Below the pieces are notes generated by a model that was not told the DNA's origin, did no database searches, and worked only from the letters and a program-made list of their open reading frames with translations. The translations under genes and the position numbers were made by a program. DNA of 50,478 nucleotides, from the NCBI GenBank assembly GCA_023515795.1, contig JALGPX010000058.1, positions 1-50,478 of the forward strand, read 5' to 3'. The stretch comes from Amoeboaphelidium occidentale (lineage: Eukaryota > Aphelidiomycota > Aphelidea). The stretch's first letter is position 1. Every line of letters begins with the position of its first letter. Shown here piece after piece: positions 12,845 through 22,292 of this stretch.

Positions 12845-12862
12845 ATTGAATTGAATAGATCA

Positions 12863-13792
12863 ATGCAAGTGAATCTTTTTTCCTCCAAACAATCACAGTC
12901 ACAATCACAGTCACAAAGCATGAACGACCCTTTCGCAAACGCTGAATTCGAAGTTAAAGCAAAACAAGAAAACTCTGAGAAACCTTTAATATCTGAACCT
13001 AAACCTCTTAACACTCTAATCCAAGAAGAATTTAACAAACAAGATAATGATGATGATGATAATGATGATGATGATGATGATGTATTTACAAGGAAATTAC
13101 AACATTTATCCAAAGAATTCCCTACAATCATCAGAACCAGAGGAGATGGCAATTGTTTCTACCGTTGTGTATTGCATGAGTATTTAACAGTAGTGAAGAA
13201 GTTGTCAATGGAAGTAATTGAAGAATTTACTACATTGTTAAAGAAGGGTGGATTCTCTGAGTTGGCATATGAAGATTTTCTAGATGAACTAAAACAATTA
13301 CAATTACAACCTAATAATCTCAATTTAAGAGAATTACTGAATAATCAATACAAATCAAATGCTTTAGTTGTTTTACTAAGATTTCTTACTTCTGCTTATT
13401 TGAAAGTAAACTATGAAGAATATCACTACTACATTACACCATCCTTTGATGATTATGATTATGATGATGAAATGCTACTAGTAGACTTCCCTGATGATAG
13501 AGATAGAATGACGTCATTCTGTGTAAAGAATATTGAAGCAATGGATAAGGAAGCTGATGAATTAATGATTATTGCTTTGAGTAAATGTTTACAATTAAAA
13601 TTGGGAATAGTTTATTTGGATTCAAACAAGGAAACTTTAGAAAAGACAATTATACACAAATTCAATTATGACTCATCAACATCAACAACAACAACAACAA
13701 CAGAAGAAGAAGAAGAAGAAGAGAAGGATGTTGTTTATTTGTTGTACAGACCAGGGCATTATGACATTTTAAGGAAATCAGAATCCGAATGA
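12863..13792 (+). CDS. Otubain-type deubiquitinase (peptidase C65)
   Basis: A single exon of 309 aa, from the first ATG in frame. The N-terminus is disordered with an S-Q repeat (residues 11-19) and an Asp/Asn run (61-73). The catalytic Cys is in R-G-D-G-N-C-F-Y-R (about 98) with its Asp neighbour, the characteristic L-V-V-L-L-R-F-L-T-S block follows, and the C-terminus has Y-L-L-Y-R-P-G-H-Y-D-I-L with the catalytic His, all as in OTUB1. Otubains cleave Lys48-linked ubiquitin chains or inhibit E2 enzymes. Simple repeats (GAT, CAA, GAA) are frequent. It starts 18 bp after RVB2 and ends 52 bp before the EDC4-like gene on the same strand, so this is a tight co-directional cluster. Confidence 0.93.
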   Translation: MQVNLFSSKQSQSQSQSQSMNDPFANAEFEVKAKQENSEKPLISEPKPLNTLIQEEFNKQDNDDDDNDDDDDDVFTRKLQHLSKEFPTIIRTRGDGNCFYRCVLHEYLTVVKKLSMEVIEEFTTLLKKGGFSELAYEDFLDELKQLQLQPNNLNLRELLNNQYKSNALVVLLRFLTSAYLKVNYEEYHYYITPSFDDYDYDDEMLLVDFPDDRDRMTSFCVKNIEAMDKEADELMIIALSKCLQLKLGIVYLDSNKETLEKTIIHKFNYDSSTSTTTTTTEEEEEEEKDVVYLLYRPGHYDILRKSESE

Positions 13793-13844
13793 GAATAGAA
13801 TTTATCTCTTTCTTTCTTTCTTTTAATCACAAAGTAAAAACAGA

Positions 13845-14551
13845 ATGGATCCAATTGCACAATTATTATCTTCATTAACTTCAACACCTTCTAATTCTAA
13901 TTCACAATTGAATAAAAGAAGTGATGTAAAGGGAGGGAATGTTAGTGGAGTTAGTGGTAGTGGAAGTGGAAGTGCTAATAGTCTATTATCTATTCTACAA
14001 CAACAACCACAACAACAACCACAACAACAACAGCCACCTTCTTCTACTTCTACTACTAAGATGGATGACGTCACTGCTAATTACACTCTAATTGCTCAAA
14101 TGAAATCCTTATCTTCTTCTTCTTCTTCTTCTTCTTCTTCCTGTTCTTCTTATATTTCTGCTTATGATGAATATTTAGTTTATGTAAATAAGAAGGGATG
14201 CAGAGTTATTAATATGAATAATANGGAATGTTAGTGGAGTTAGTGGTAGTGGAAGTGGAAGTGCTAATAGTCTATTATCTATTCTACAACAACAACAACC
14301 ACAACAACCACAACAACTACAACAACAACAGCCACCTTCTTCTACTTCTACTTTTACTTCTACTACTAAGATGGATGACGTCACTGCTAATTACACTCTA
14401 ATTGCTCAAATGAAATCCTTATCTTCTTCTTCTTCTTCTTCTTCTTATATTTCTGCTTATGATGAATATTTGGTTTATGTAAATAAGAAGGGATGCAGAG
14501 TTATAAATATGAATAATACAACATTTACAGTTATAAAGAAGGGAGATATTC

Positions 14552-14583
<32 letters not shown>

Positions 14584-16630
14584 GGAGATGTTACTATAAA
14601 GAGAGTCATGTTGAAGAAGGGAGGCATTTTGTTTATAGAATATTCCACAAATAATGTAAATGGAGTTGTTGTATACAGGATACAACATTCTGCTAAAGAT
14701 AAAGATAACGATGATGATGATGATGATGAACTAAAAGTTAAACTATTAAAAGAATATTCTACTACTAATGGAAGAATAGTAGAGACTAATTCACCAGAAG
14801 GTTGTTTATACAAGGAAGGAAGATATGAATTACTGTCTATTTCTTCTACTAAGAATGGAATTAGTTTTACTCCTTCTATAAATAACAGAAAATATTCTAA
14901 ATTGTACAGAATTAGTTCTACTTCTACTTCTACTTCTATTTCAATGGAAAGATTAATTGGATATGATGATCATCAAAAGTGTTTAGATTTGATTGATGTT
15001 TCTACTTCTACTGGAAAAGTTATAAAGAGTTTTTCTATTTCTGATTTTGAAGAAGTTAAATTGATGTATTATTGTAATGGTACACTTTATTATGTTGTTT
15101 CAAGACAGAAGAAAGATGATTCTAAAAAGTTGATTCTGAATTGTTTGAATGATGAGTTGGAGTTTATTAGAAAGGATATACAATTACCAAAGGAATTTGA
15201 TTTTAGTAGTAGTAGTACTAGTAATAGTAGTACTAGTAGTAAATTTGTTATGCGTAATAAGTGGATATATTCTTATAATGGAGTTGGTGGAGATATCATC
15301 ATTAGATTCAACACTGAATCTCTAAAAGTACAGAGAATTTCCTCTTCTAATAATAAGAAGGATAGTGATGGGAAAGTGTTGGAATTTTGTGTTTATGGTA
15401 GAGAATTGTATTGTGTAGCAGAGTATGGAGTTTACATGTTGGAAATAGATACTGATGAGGTAGATGTAGAAGAAGAAGAAGAAGAAGAGTTGAAGGAAGT
15501 TAAAGTGTTGGATCAGAAGGATCAGGATAGAAGATTGAGACAGGAAGCAGACAAGGAACAAAAAGAAGCAGAAGAACAAGAAGAAGAAGAAGTATTCAAA
15601 GTTAAAGAACAAAAGATTATTGGGAATCCATTTGGTTTGGTAAAGGAGAATAGTTCATCTGTTTCTCCTGTTTCTAATGTTCCTGCTACTGTACTACAAC
15701 AGAAGAAGAAGGGTATAAAGATATTGCAAAGGAATGCTCCATCTGCTGCTGCTGCTGCTGCTGCTGTTGTTGTTGCTGTTCAAAGTAATGAAAAGGAAGA
15801 AGGTGTTGAAAGTAGTAGAAGTGCTCCTATTGAACCAAGAATTCAAGAATCTCCACTTATTCCCAACTTTAAGGAAGAATTGGAAAAGTTTAAAAAGGAT
15901 TTGGAAAAGATTATTAGAAGAGAATGTAAATTTGCAGTTGATAAAATGAAGGAAGAATTATTGCAGTCTGTAAAGATGGAAATTGTACAAATGAAGAAGG
16001 AAATATTATTGCAAGTAGCAAGTAGTAGTAATTCTACTGCTGTTGTAATGGCTAATGGGTTTCCAGTTGTTAAAGAAAAGACTGTGTTGGAAAGAGCTCT
16101 GGATTTATGCAGAGAAAAGGGTGATTATGAACATGCTTTTGTTTTGGTTCTGGAAAGCATGGATGAGCAGGTATTGATGGAGTTTCTTGGTAGTGATGAT
16201 ATATTCAGTGGTACTGCAGAATTGGATGTGATGAAGTTATTGTCGCAAGCAGTTCTTATTTCACTACTACATTTCCTAATAAGTTCAGGTAAGATTAAAT
16301 TATTAATATTATGGTTTAAACTCATATGTATATCTAGGCTTCGAGTCAAATGGGGAGAAGAAGATTAGTTGGATCGAAAGGGCTGCACTGTGTATTCAAA
16401 AGANNNNNNNNNNNNNNNNNNAATATTATGGTTTAAACTCTTATGTATATCTAGGCTTCGAGTCAAATGGGGAGAAGAAGATTAGTTGGATCGAAAGGGC
16501 TGCACTGTGTATTCAAAAGAATCATCCCGTTACCAGACAGTATAGTCATGTACTGAGGCAGTGTGCAGATAGAATGGAAGGACATTGTTCTGCTGTCCTA
16601 GTGAGGTTTGTACAGAATCTAGCAGAATAG
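13845..16630 (+). CDS. EDC4-like mRNA decapping scaffold (interrupted by two assembly joins)
   Basis: The reading frame starts at 13845 with M-D-P-I-A-Q-L-L. It crosses an N at 14224 (where 13936-14223 is repeated as 14225-14518) and continues to an intron at 16289-16337, whose second half is itself repeated after the N run. The last exon after the gap ends at 16630 (…V-R-F-V-Q-N-L-A-E). The middle resembles a degenerate beta-propeller (Y-D-E-Y-L-V-Y-V-N). The C-terminus carries an acidic/coiled region and a helical domain (A-L-D-L-C-R-E-K-G-D-Y-E-H-A-F, then V-L-E-S-M-D) typical of EDC4/Ge-1. It has polyQ, polyS, polyD, polyE and polyA runs. EDC4 holds Dcp2 and Dcp1 together in P-bodies. Family assignment rests mainly on the C-terminal domain. 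Confidence 0.72.
13936..14518 (+). repeat. Duplicated contig end inside the EDC4-like gene
   Basis: 13936-14223 and 14225-14518 are the same gene segment on either side of an N. They differ mainly in the length of CAA and TCT microsatellites and by a few substitutions. This suggests two alleles left unmerged by the assembler. Confidence 0.85.
14224..14224. other. Assembly join (single N)
   Basis: Single N inside the EDC4-like gene, between 288- and 294-bp copies of the same segment. Confidence 0.9.
16305..16520 (+). repeat. Duplicated contig end around an 18-N gap
   Basis: 16305-16403 and 16422-16520 are 99-bp copies on either side of the N run at 16404-16421. The one clear difference is A versus T in the intron part. 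The copies contain the end of the last intron and the start of the last exon of the EDC4-like gene. Confidence 0.9.
16404..16421. other. Assembly gap (18 N)
   Basis: Eighteen N between two 99-bp copies near the 3' end of the EDC4-like gene. Confidence 0.95.
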
Positions 16631-16692
16631 ATCAGAGTAAATGAAGTCATTAAATAAGTAAAATTATCTCCAGGTTTTTATTATTTACGCCT

Positions 16693-17366
16693 TTAATTAA
16701 CTGCCTTGAAGTAGTCCTTTGACTTGACATTATCAGCAACCATTGTCTTGTTATTGTTGACAGGGTCCCAGTTTGCTGGACAGACTTCTCCGTGCTTGTC
16801 AGTGAATTGGAAAGCTTTCAATAAACGCAAAGTTTCATCAACATTTCTACCGACAGGCAAATCATTGACGGTGCTCTGGCGCAGAGTACCATTTGGGTCG
16901 ATTAGGAACAGACCACGAAGGGCAATACCCTCGCTCTCAATCAAGACACCGTAATCTCTGGAAATCTTCATGTTACGGTCAGCCAACAGTGGGAGTTTCA
17001 AATCATTGCCCAAACCACCTTCTTTTCTTGGAGTTTGACGCCATGCCCAGTGGACATTCTCGGAATCAGTGGAAATGCCCAAAACTACGGCGCCCAAAGC
17101 TTCGAATTCAGACAATTTGTCATTAAATGCCAAAATTTCAGTTGGGCAGACAAAAGTAAAGTCTTTTGGGTAGAATAGAAGAACGACCCATTTGCCTATA
17201 AAAATTGAGAGATTTGGCGATTATTTAAGTTACCCTTGTACTGGCTCAAGCTAACCTTCTTGAAAGAACCATCAGCTTGACATGCAACTGCTTCAAATGC
17301 AGGAGCAGGATGCTGGACAACGGCCTTGGTGTAAGAAACTGGATGTAAAACTTCTGCGTTCGTCAT
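16693..17366 (-). CDS. Typical 2-Cys peroxiredoxin
   Basis: Exons are 17234-17366 and 16693-17195 (38-nt intron), giving 211 aa. The peroxidatic Cys lies in the spliced context [13 protein letters not shown], and the resolving Cys in G-E-V-C-P-A-N-W near the C-terminus. The active-site Arg environment is present ([16 protein letters not shown]). It reduces H2O2 and alkyl hydroperoxides using thioredoxin. The tail after V-C-P continues for about 30 residues without a Y-F ending (S-K-D-Y-F-K-A-V-N retains Y-F inside), which bears on sensitivity to overoxidation. The chosen start is M-T-N-A-E-V-L; a short basic ORF ends 4 bp upstream. Confidence 0.95.
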
Positions 17367-17370
17367 TTGT

Positions 17371-17529
17371 TTAACTGGAAAAGAAATTACGTTTCGTCGT
17401 GGCGTCGTTGTACAATTGCTGATCCGAAGCGACGTCAACTTTGGCACGTTTCGTGGAGTTTCTGTCGTGTTCTGGGCTGGATAGGACTTCCCTATTCTTT
17501 TGCCTTTTAGCTGTGCCAGATTTAGGCAT
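17371..17529 (-). CDS. Small basic ORF just upstream of peroxiredoxin (uORF or separate exon)
   Basis: An ATG at 17527-17529 opens a 52-residue frame, Lys/Arg-rich with an NLS-like T-K-R-A-K-V-D, that ends at 17371, four bases before the peroxiredoxin ATG. It is not recognisable as a family. It may be an upstream ORF, or an alternative 5' exon that adds a nuclear-type N-terminus to the peroxiredoxin. A splice from within it to the CCAG at about 17380 would need a non-consensus donor. Confidence 0.25.
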   Translation of the reverse strand: MPKSGTAKRQKNREVLSSPEHDRNSTKRAKVDVASDQQLYNDATTKRNFFSS

Positions 17530-18000
17530 AAAGGACAGTAGCTTAAAAAGTTTAAAAGTAAAGAAAGTCAGTTTATTATTGAGATTAAAGAAGCCACACA
17601 ACGAGATTGTTTCAAAGTGTGGCGCCCACTTGAAGCAGGGCATACTTAGGCATTATCATCAGATGTTAAATAGATGATGCCAATAAATCGACTACAAAGG
17701 ATTCTTATGTAATCCCTGATAACTACCACTTGTGTGAACTCACTTTGTTATGCAAAGTTACACATCTTGGTAGCCCTGTAATTTTTCGGAAGCTCTCTCC
17801 TTGTTACTGCAATTTAATCGCTCTTTTTATATTCATAAGGCTGCACGAGTCATAGTTTCTAATGCCGCGGTTTGAAACAAGTTCATCTCGGAAACTGATC
17901 AATCAATATTGTTTCAAAGTGTGGCAATAAGTTTGAAACACGATATATTATGGTGATATTCATGTAAAGCGTTTTATTTCATTCTCGCTTTAATAGTTTT
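17530..18000. other. Intergenic region with two copies of an 18-bp repeat
   Basis: No gene is supported. The 18-mer ATTGTTTCAAAGTGTGGC occurs exactly at 17606-17623 and 17908-17925 on the plus strand. The first copy forms a 7-bp stem, GCCACAC (17593-17599) with GTGTGGC (17617-17623). TTTGAAAC-type words occur again near 17870 and 17930. I could not fold a tRNA in this stretch. Confidence 0.6.
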
Positions 18001-18518
18001 TTAAATGTATATTTCTTTGCCATGATCGAAAGTAGGGTATCGTAGCTCCAAATCAACTGCTTCGCATATCGGGGATTTCAACAGATTCAACTCAAGTAGC
18101 GCTGTGCTACTTCTGAACAAATCAGAGAATACTTTAGCGCCCTCATCATGAATATTGCAATCAAGGAGACTGAGATAGACTAGAGCATGGTTGGTTCCGT
18201 TGTAACAACACTTGGGATCGACTCTGTGAGGCCAGCAACGCCTAATTCAGTAATTCCTATTTCCCAAGCAAGATATAACAGCCATTCTTCTCTGTCATGG
18301 CCTTCAGGTACTGAGCATTGTGCTAATCTTCTCGCGTAAGCATCAGCAATTTCCGAGGAGTAGTTGAAACATCGCACTAAAGCGTGTTTCAGCTCATCAT
18401 ACTCTGTATTATTGGCGCTGGATGAAGAAGGGATATTAATTTGTTGCATTGGAGAACTTTCGAGAGAAGGCGGCTCTTTTGGCTCTTGAAACGTAGTTTT
18501 AGCCTTCGACTGCTCCAT
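18001..18518 (-). CDS. Small protein with LRR-like C-terminus, function unknown
   Basis: Exon 1 is 18212-18518. A 32-nt intron (18180-18211, GTGTTG...CTCTAG) restores a frame that runs to the stop at 18001-18003, giving 161 aa. Residues about 35-100 are helical (L-K-H-A-L-V-R-C-F-N-Y-S, then W-L-L-Y-L-A-W-E-I-G). After the splice comes a leucine-rich-repeat-like stretch, Y-L-S-L-L-D-C-N-I-H-D-E-G-A-K and L-L-E-L-N-L. Without the intron the protein would stop at 112 aa after T-E-P-T-M-L. The intron is the shortest class in the window with a weak donor, so a frameshift or an unspliced short form cannot be excluded. I cannot assign a function. Confidence 0.5.
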
Positions 18519-18787
18519 GATTCGCTGAAACGAACGGCTTGTTATGGAGTTGACTCATTATGGGCGAACTTTGTTACAGGATCTAGGCCTCTTGGCACAT
18601 GCAAGAAGGAAGAATCTAGAATTCAGAGGTGCTTATGCTACAAGAACCCAATGTTGGCCACACCTGGCGCGAATTTCTGCTTTGATCATTCGGTTTCATG
18701 TTACATTAATGTGGTAACATTCAAAGCAAGATCCATAGACCAGAAGGTTGCAGCGGAGATTTAAACTCTTCTATAAAAGAGCTTCCA

Positions 18788-19891
18788 ATGAAAAATAGTC
18801 AACTCAGAAGAATGATGTTCTACAGAATTGTTGCTTTATCCATATGGTCTGCCTTGGCTCTTGGCTCAACGTACCACTTCACCGCGAATTTTCTAGATGA
18901 GTTTCAGAATGGTATCAGCTGCAAGAGACTATCGATATATGCTATTCATGGTGATGTTGAAGAGCAACTCAGAACCAAGATTTACCAGTCATATGAAGAA
19001 ATTGGAGGTGTTTATCAATTCATTTGGAATAATCCTTCCGTAACGGGTAGAGCTCATGTTGAGATCGAATGCCAATATGAGTGGATAATGGAACAACGTG
19101 ATCTCTATAAGACACGCAAACAATGGCTAAGTTTGAATGTTACACAGAAAAGGGAAATCATAGAATGTAGCTTAGGGTCTGATGGTAAACAATTGAGAAA
19201 CTTCCTCAATGAACAAGGTTCTACAGAACTTGACATACTTGATGGCAAATCAACGGACGAGCTCATTGAAACATTTGATACCTATTTGGGCAAAGCATCG
19301 CTTTCATTAAATCAAAAGAACAGAAAGGTCATCCTGAAGACCAAAGCTTTTGATATTGAACCCGCGAAAGAAAATGGTGCTAGGCAAATGGTCGAGTTCC
19401 TTGATATAACAACAAAGCAACAAGCTCTTGATATGAGAGATCAATGCCTTGATTATGTACTGGAACCTGGTACAAAAATAAGATATGGTGCCGATGGAAT
19501 TCCTTATCCGGCTGAATACTTTGAGAGAACTGGTTGGCCTTCATTGAGAGATCGCAATTACTTTGTTAAAATATTCTCAAAAGAGGATGAATACATGGAA
19601 AGAAAATGTCATTACAAGCAAGGAAAGCACTCTCAAAAGAAATTCCAGAAAGAAGACGGACACGAAGTCAAGATCAAGACTATCGAAGAAAAGTTAAATC
19701 CGCCAGAGGTCGAAATGGCTGCTATTCTCAAGTTTCTGAGCAAACTTGATCTCGACGAGCCTGATTACTCAGAAGAACTTGATGGCGCTACTTGTAACAA
19801 ATTAGTACGCCCATTAATGGGTGTTCTATTGTTAGCATTCTTGATTAGTTCCGCTTCCATATTAGGATCAGGTGTGTTGCTTCCGCAGTAG
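18788..19891 (+). CDS. Secreted, probably GPI-anchored protein, function unknown
   Basis: A single exon of 367 aa that I do not recognise as any family. The N-terminus has a signal peptide (basic start, then I-V-A-L-S-I-W-S-A-L-A-L-G). The C-terminus has a hydrophobic block (M-G-V-L-L-L-A-F-L-I-S-S-A-S-I-L) after small residues (D-G-A-T-C), as for GPI attachment or a single membrane anchor. The ectodomain is charged, with a few Cys residues (near 45, 94, 126, 218, 273) and one N-x-T (N-V-T, about 117). It contains a G-T-K-I-R-Y-G-A-D-G-I-P-Y-P motif. A TATAAAA lies about 10 bp upstream of the ATG at 18773. It sits alone between two minus-strand genes. Confidence 0.65.
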   Translation: MKNSQLRRMMFYRIVALSIWSALALGSTYHFTANFLDEFQNGISCKRLSIYAIHGDVEEQLRTKIYQSYEEIGGVYQFIWNNPSVTGRAHVEIECQYEWIMEQRDLYKTRKQWLSLNVTQKREIIECSLGSDGKQLRNFLNEQGSTELDILDGKSTDELIETFDTYLGKASLSLNQKNRKVILKTKAFDIEPAKENGARQMVEFLDITTKQQALDMRDQCLDYVLEPGTKIRYGADGIPYPAEYFERTGWPSLRDRNYFVKIFSKEDEYMERKCHYKQGKHSQKKFQKEDGHEVKIKTIEEKLNPPEVEMAAILKFLSKLDLDEPDYSEELDGATCNKLVRPLMGVLLLAFLISSASILGSGVLLPQ

Positions 19892-19956
19892 AAGATTCAA
19901 CAATAAGGCTTTCAAGACAAATCCTCTAGAAAACAATAGACAAACATATATTAGAT

Positions 19957-22097
19957 TTATTGATTTCTTCCTGCTTTCATGAAGTCTCCGTATAGCTCTT
20001 CGGGGTAATGCTTGCCTTTTGCAATCTTTGAAATTTCCCACAATAGATCATAGTTGATCTGTTCATTAATCTTTGAGTCAAATTTATACTCAGGATGGCC
20101 TCGGACAAACTTTCTAATCCATGCTGCTGGAGTTATGAGTTCTCCGCTTGCACGCTTTCTAACAAATCCAATATACGAGGACAATTTCAGTTTAAGCTCG
20201 GGCTCAAGGTTCATGTTATCCAAATAAGCATCAATTATATCAGCCAAGCCAGGAGTTGAAACAGAAGTGCCATTCAACTTCTTCCCGTTGATGATTTCGT
20301 TAATAGATTTCTTTTCGAAGGATTCATTATTGTCCGACTTTAGTATTTCGCGCATCTTGTTCGCATAAGATACATGTCTGGCATCAGCGCTACCAAATTC
20401 TTGCTCCGAATCTCTACTCATACGAGCATCATGGGGTGAAGCCAAAGGAGATGCAGGCGGCGTATCACAGCTGCATGGCTTTCCAGTATCATCAAATACA
20501 TAATTTCTGAAATAGAATTTTTCCTTTAGTACTGCGTCTCTACGCTGAGCCACTTGCATATTCTCTTCGTTCTTTGACATTGGAATATAGAAATTCAACT
20601 TGAAACTAACTATTGCTTTGGTAGCAAGGACAATAAAAACGCAAAATGCAGCGTTCTCAAAATCCGTGAACTGAATTTCCATCGAACGAAATTCTACTCT
20701 CCAGCCTATATTTGAGTTTGGAGGAGGCGGTTTAAAACGAGCTGTTTGCCAATTCGTGGATTGAATATTCTCAAAATGATCGCTTGAAACAGTGTCATCT
20801 TGATGCAATAACTCTCTATATACCACCAGAGGATCTCTAATGAACAAATGTGAAATGTGTTTTGCTAAAACGGAGTCAACTCCATTATTGACCAACATCT
20901 CATATCCTTCTTTGCAGTAGGCATACTCGATGTCGTTATATTTTTCACAATTATCGTCAACGCATATGTAACAATCAACAGAATCATATCTTGACTTCTT
21001 GATTACATATTTGTCATTCTTGAGAGGCTAAATCGTGAGAACAAACACAAAACAAGAAACCTTTTTGCCTTGTTCTTCATTTGTACGATCATCAACCGAT
21101 TTAGCAATAACATTCCATCGACAATCAGTGTCAGCTAAATGACCCCTGAATAAAGGAGCAGCTGCAGTCAAACAAAGCATAATTGGGCTGAGAACAACAA
21201 ATTGATCATACAAGTGTCGTGCCTCGCAAACATTGCAAGCTTGAAAGGTAACTTGTAAACAAGAATTTCCCATACCAAAACACATGCAATCCATGTAAAT
21301 ATGATCTGGAAGAGCATCTTGAGCACCATCTTCTGGGTAAAAAGCAGGTGGAAACTCTTCGATGTAAGGCTGAGGAGTATTCTTGTCTTTGAACACAGGA
21401 ATGTTTATATCAACTTTTCTTCCTCTTCTCTCTCTGATGTTTGCTGTTAAAGTAGGAAACCTATAATCAATTATTAAGTCTGAATGAAACCTAAAACAAA
21501 CCTGGCGTGCGGTGAAATAATTTGATCAGGTATGAAAATCGAGTAAGAGTACTTTCCATCGCGAGCATAAGTTTCGGGACTTAAGAAATCTCCCATCCCA
21601 AGCATAGGGAACGATGTTATGGTCATGAGAGCTTCATCTTCGTTTAAATACTTCAAAGCGGTGGCACGTCGTAAATTCATGTTTCGCTCAACATTAACCA
21701 AATCCGCCACAGTGTATCCGTAAGGCAATCCAGGAGTCGCCTCCAACATATAGCCAGCATACTCGGGCTTCCAAGATGTTTCGAGCTGAACACCGTTTTT
21801 CAAAGCATCCTCTTCATCCTTCTGCAGCTTTGATAGAACATCCACTGCCCTCAAATCCAGCGTAGCCTTCTTCTTTTCGTGATCAAACTTGACCAGCATG
21901 TACTCGACCTCATCACCCCAAAACATCTTATCTTAAAGATCAGTCTAGAAGGGCATCTTTGTGTGCAAACCTTTCGTGCGTCCCTTCACTTTATTATAAA
22001 TGTTCAGAAATTGAATTATTCCATGTTTCCTGATGTATTCTGAATCCTTCTTAACTTCCTTCCATGGCAAAGGTGTGCCTTTTGATAAGAGACCCAT
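19957..22097 (-). CDS. GSH1: Glutamate-cysteine ligase catalytic subunit (GCLC/Gsh1)
   Basis: Four exons (21971-22097, 21502-21931, 21061-21460, 19957-21027) with introns of 39, 41 and 33 nt give 675 aa. It catalyses ATP-dependent joining of Glu and Cys, the first step of glutathione synthesis. Family landmarks are all present in order: [12 protein letters not shown] at the start; W-G-D-E-V-E-Y-M-L with the metal/substrate Glu pair; [42 protein letters not shown]; and I-K-K-S-R-Y-D-S. The start at 22097 is required for the conserved N-terminus, which is only recovered by splicing. It is divergent from IFT88, with 195 bp between the ATGs. Confidence 0.95.
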
Positions 22098-22292
22098 TCG
22101 AAAGTGTCAGAAGATTTGTCAACGAGCTGAAGAAAACTGCGCCACCAAGATTACAAATTCTTGCGTATCATTTTCACCTTGCAAACGGTTTGAAATTATT
22201 TTTAGTTCGCGCGAATGCCTGCATATCCATGGAACTCTTCAATTGAGCTGTAAATTGAGAATATCATATTTTGATGTTGTTTCACCATTCAG

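Noticed and set aside
14550-14813. Poly-Cys and poly-Leu ORFs on the minus strand over EDC4
   Set aside because: They are translations of CAA/TCT microsatellites on the opposite strand.
17640-17800. tRNA or structured RNA gene
   Set aside because: Some complementary words exist, but no cloverleaf, A/B box pair or anticodon arm could be formed.
18441-18764. Plus-strand 107-aa ORF
   Set aside because: It is antisense to the LRR-like gene, has no recognisable motif, and its composition looks like a shadow frame.
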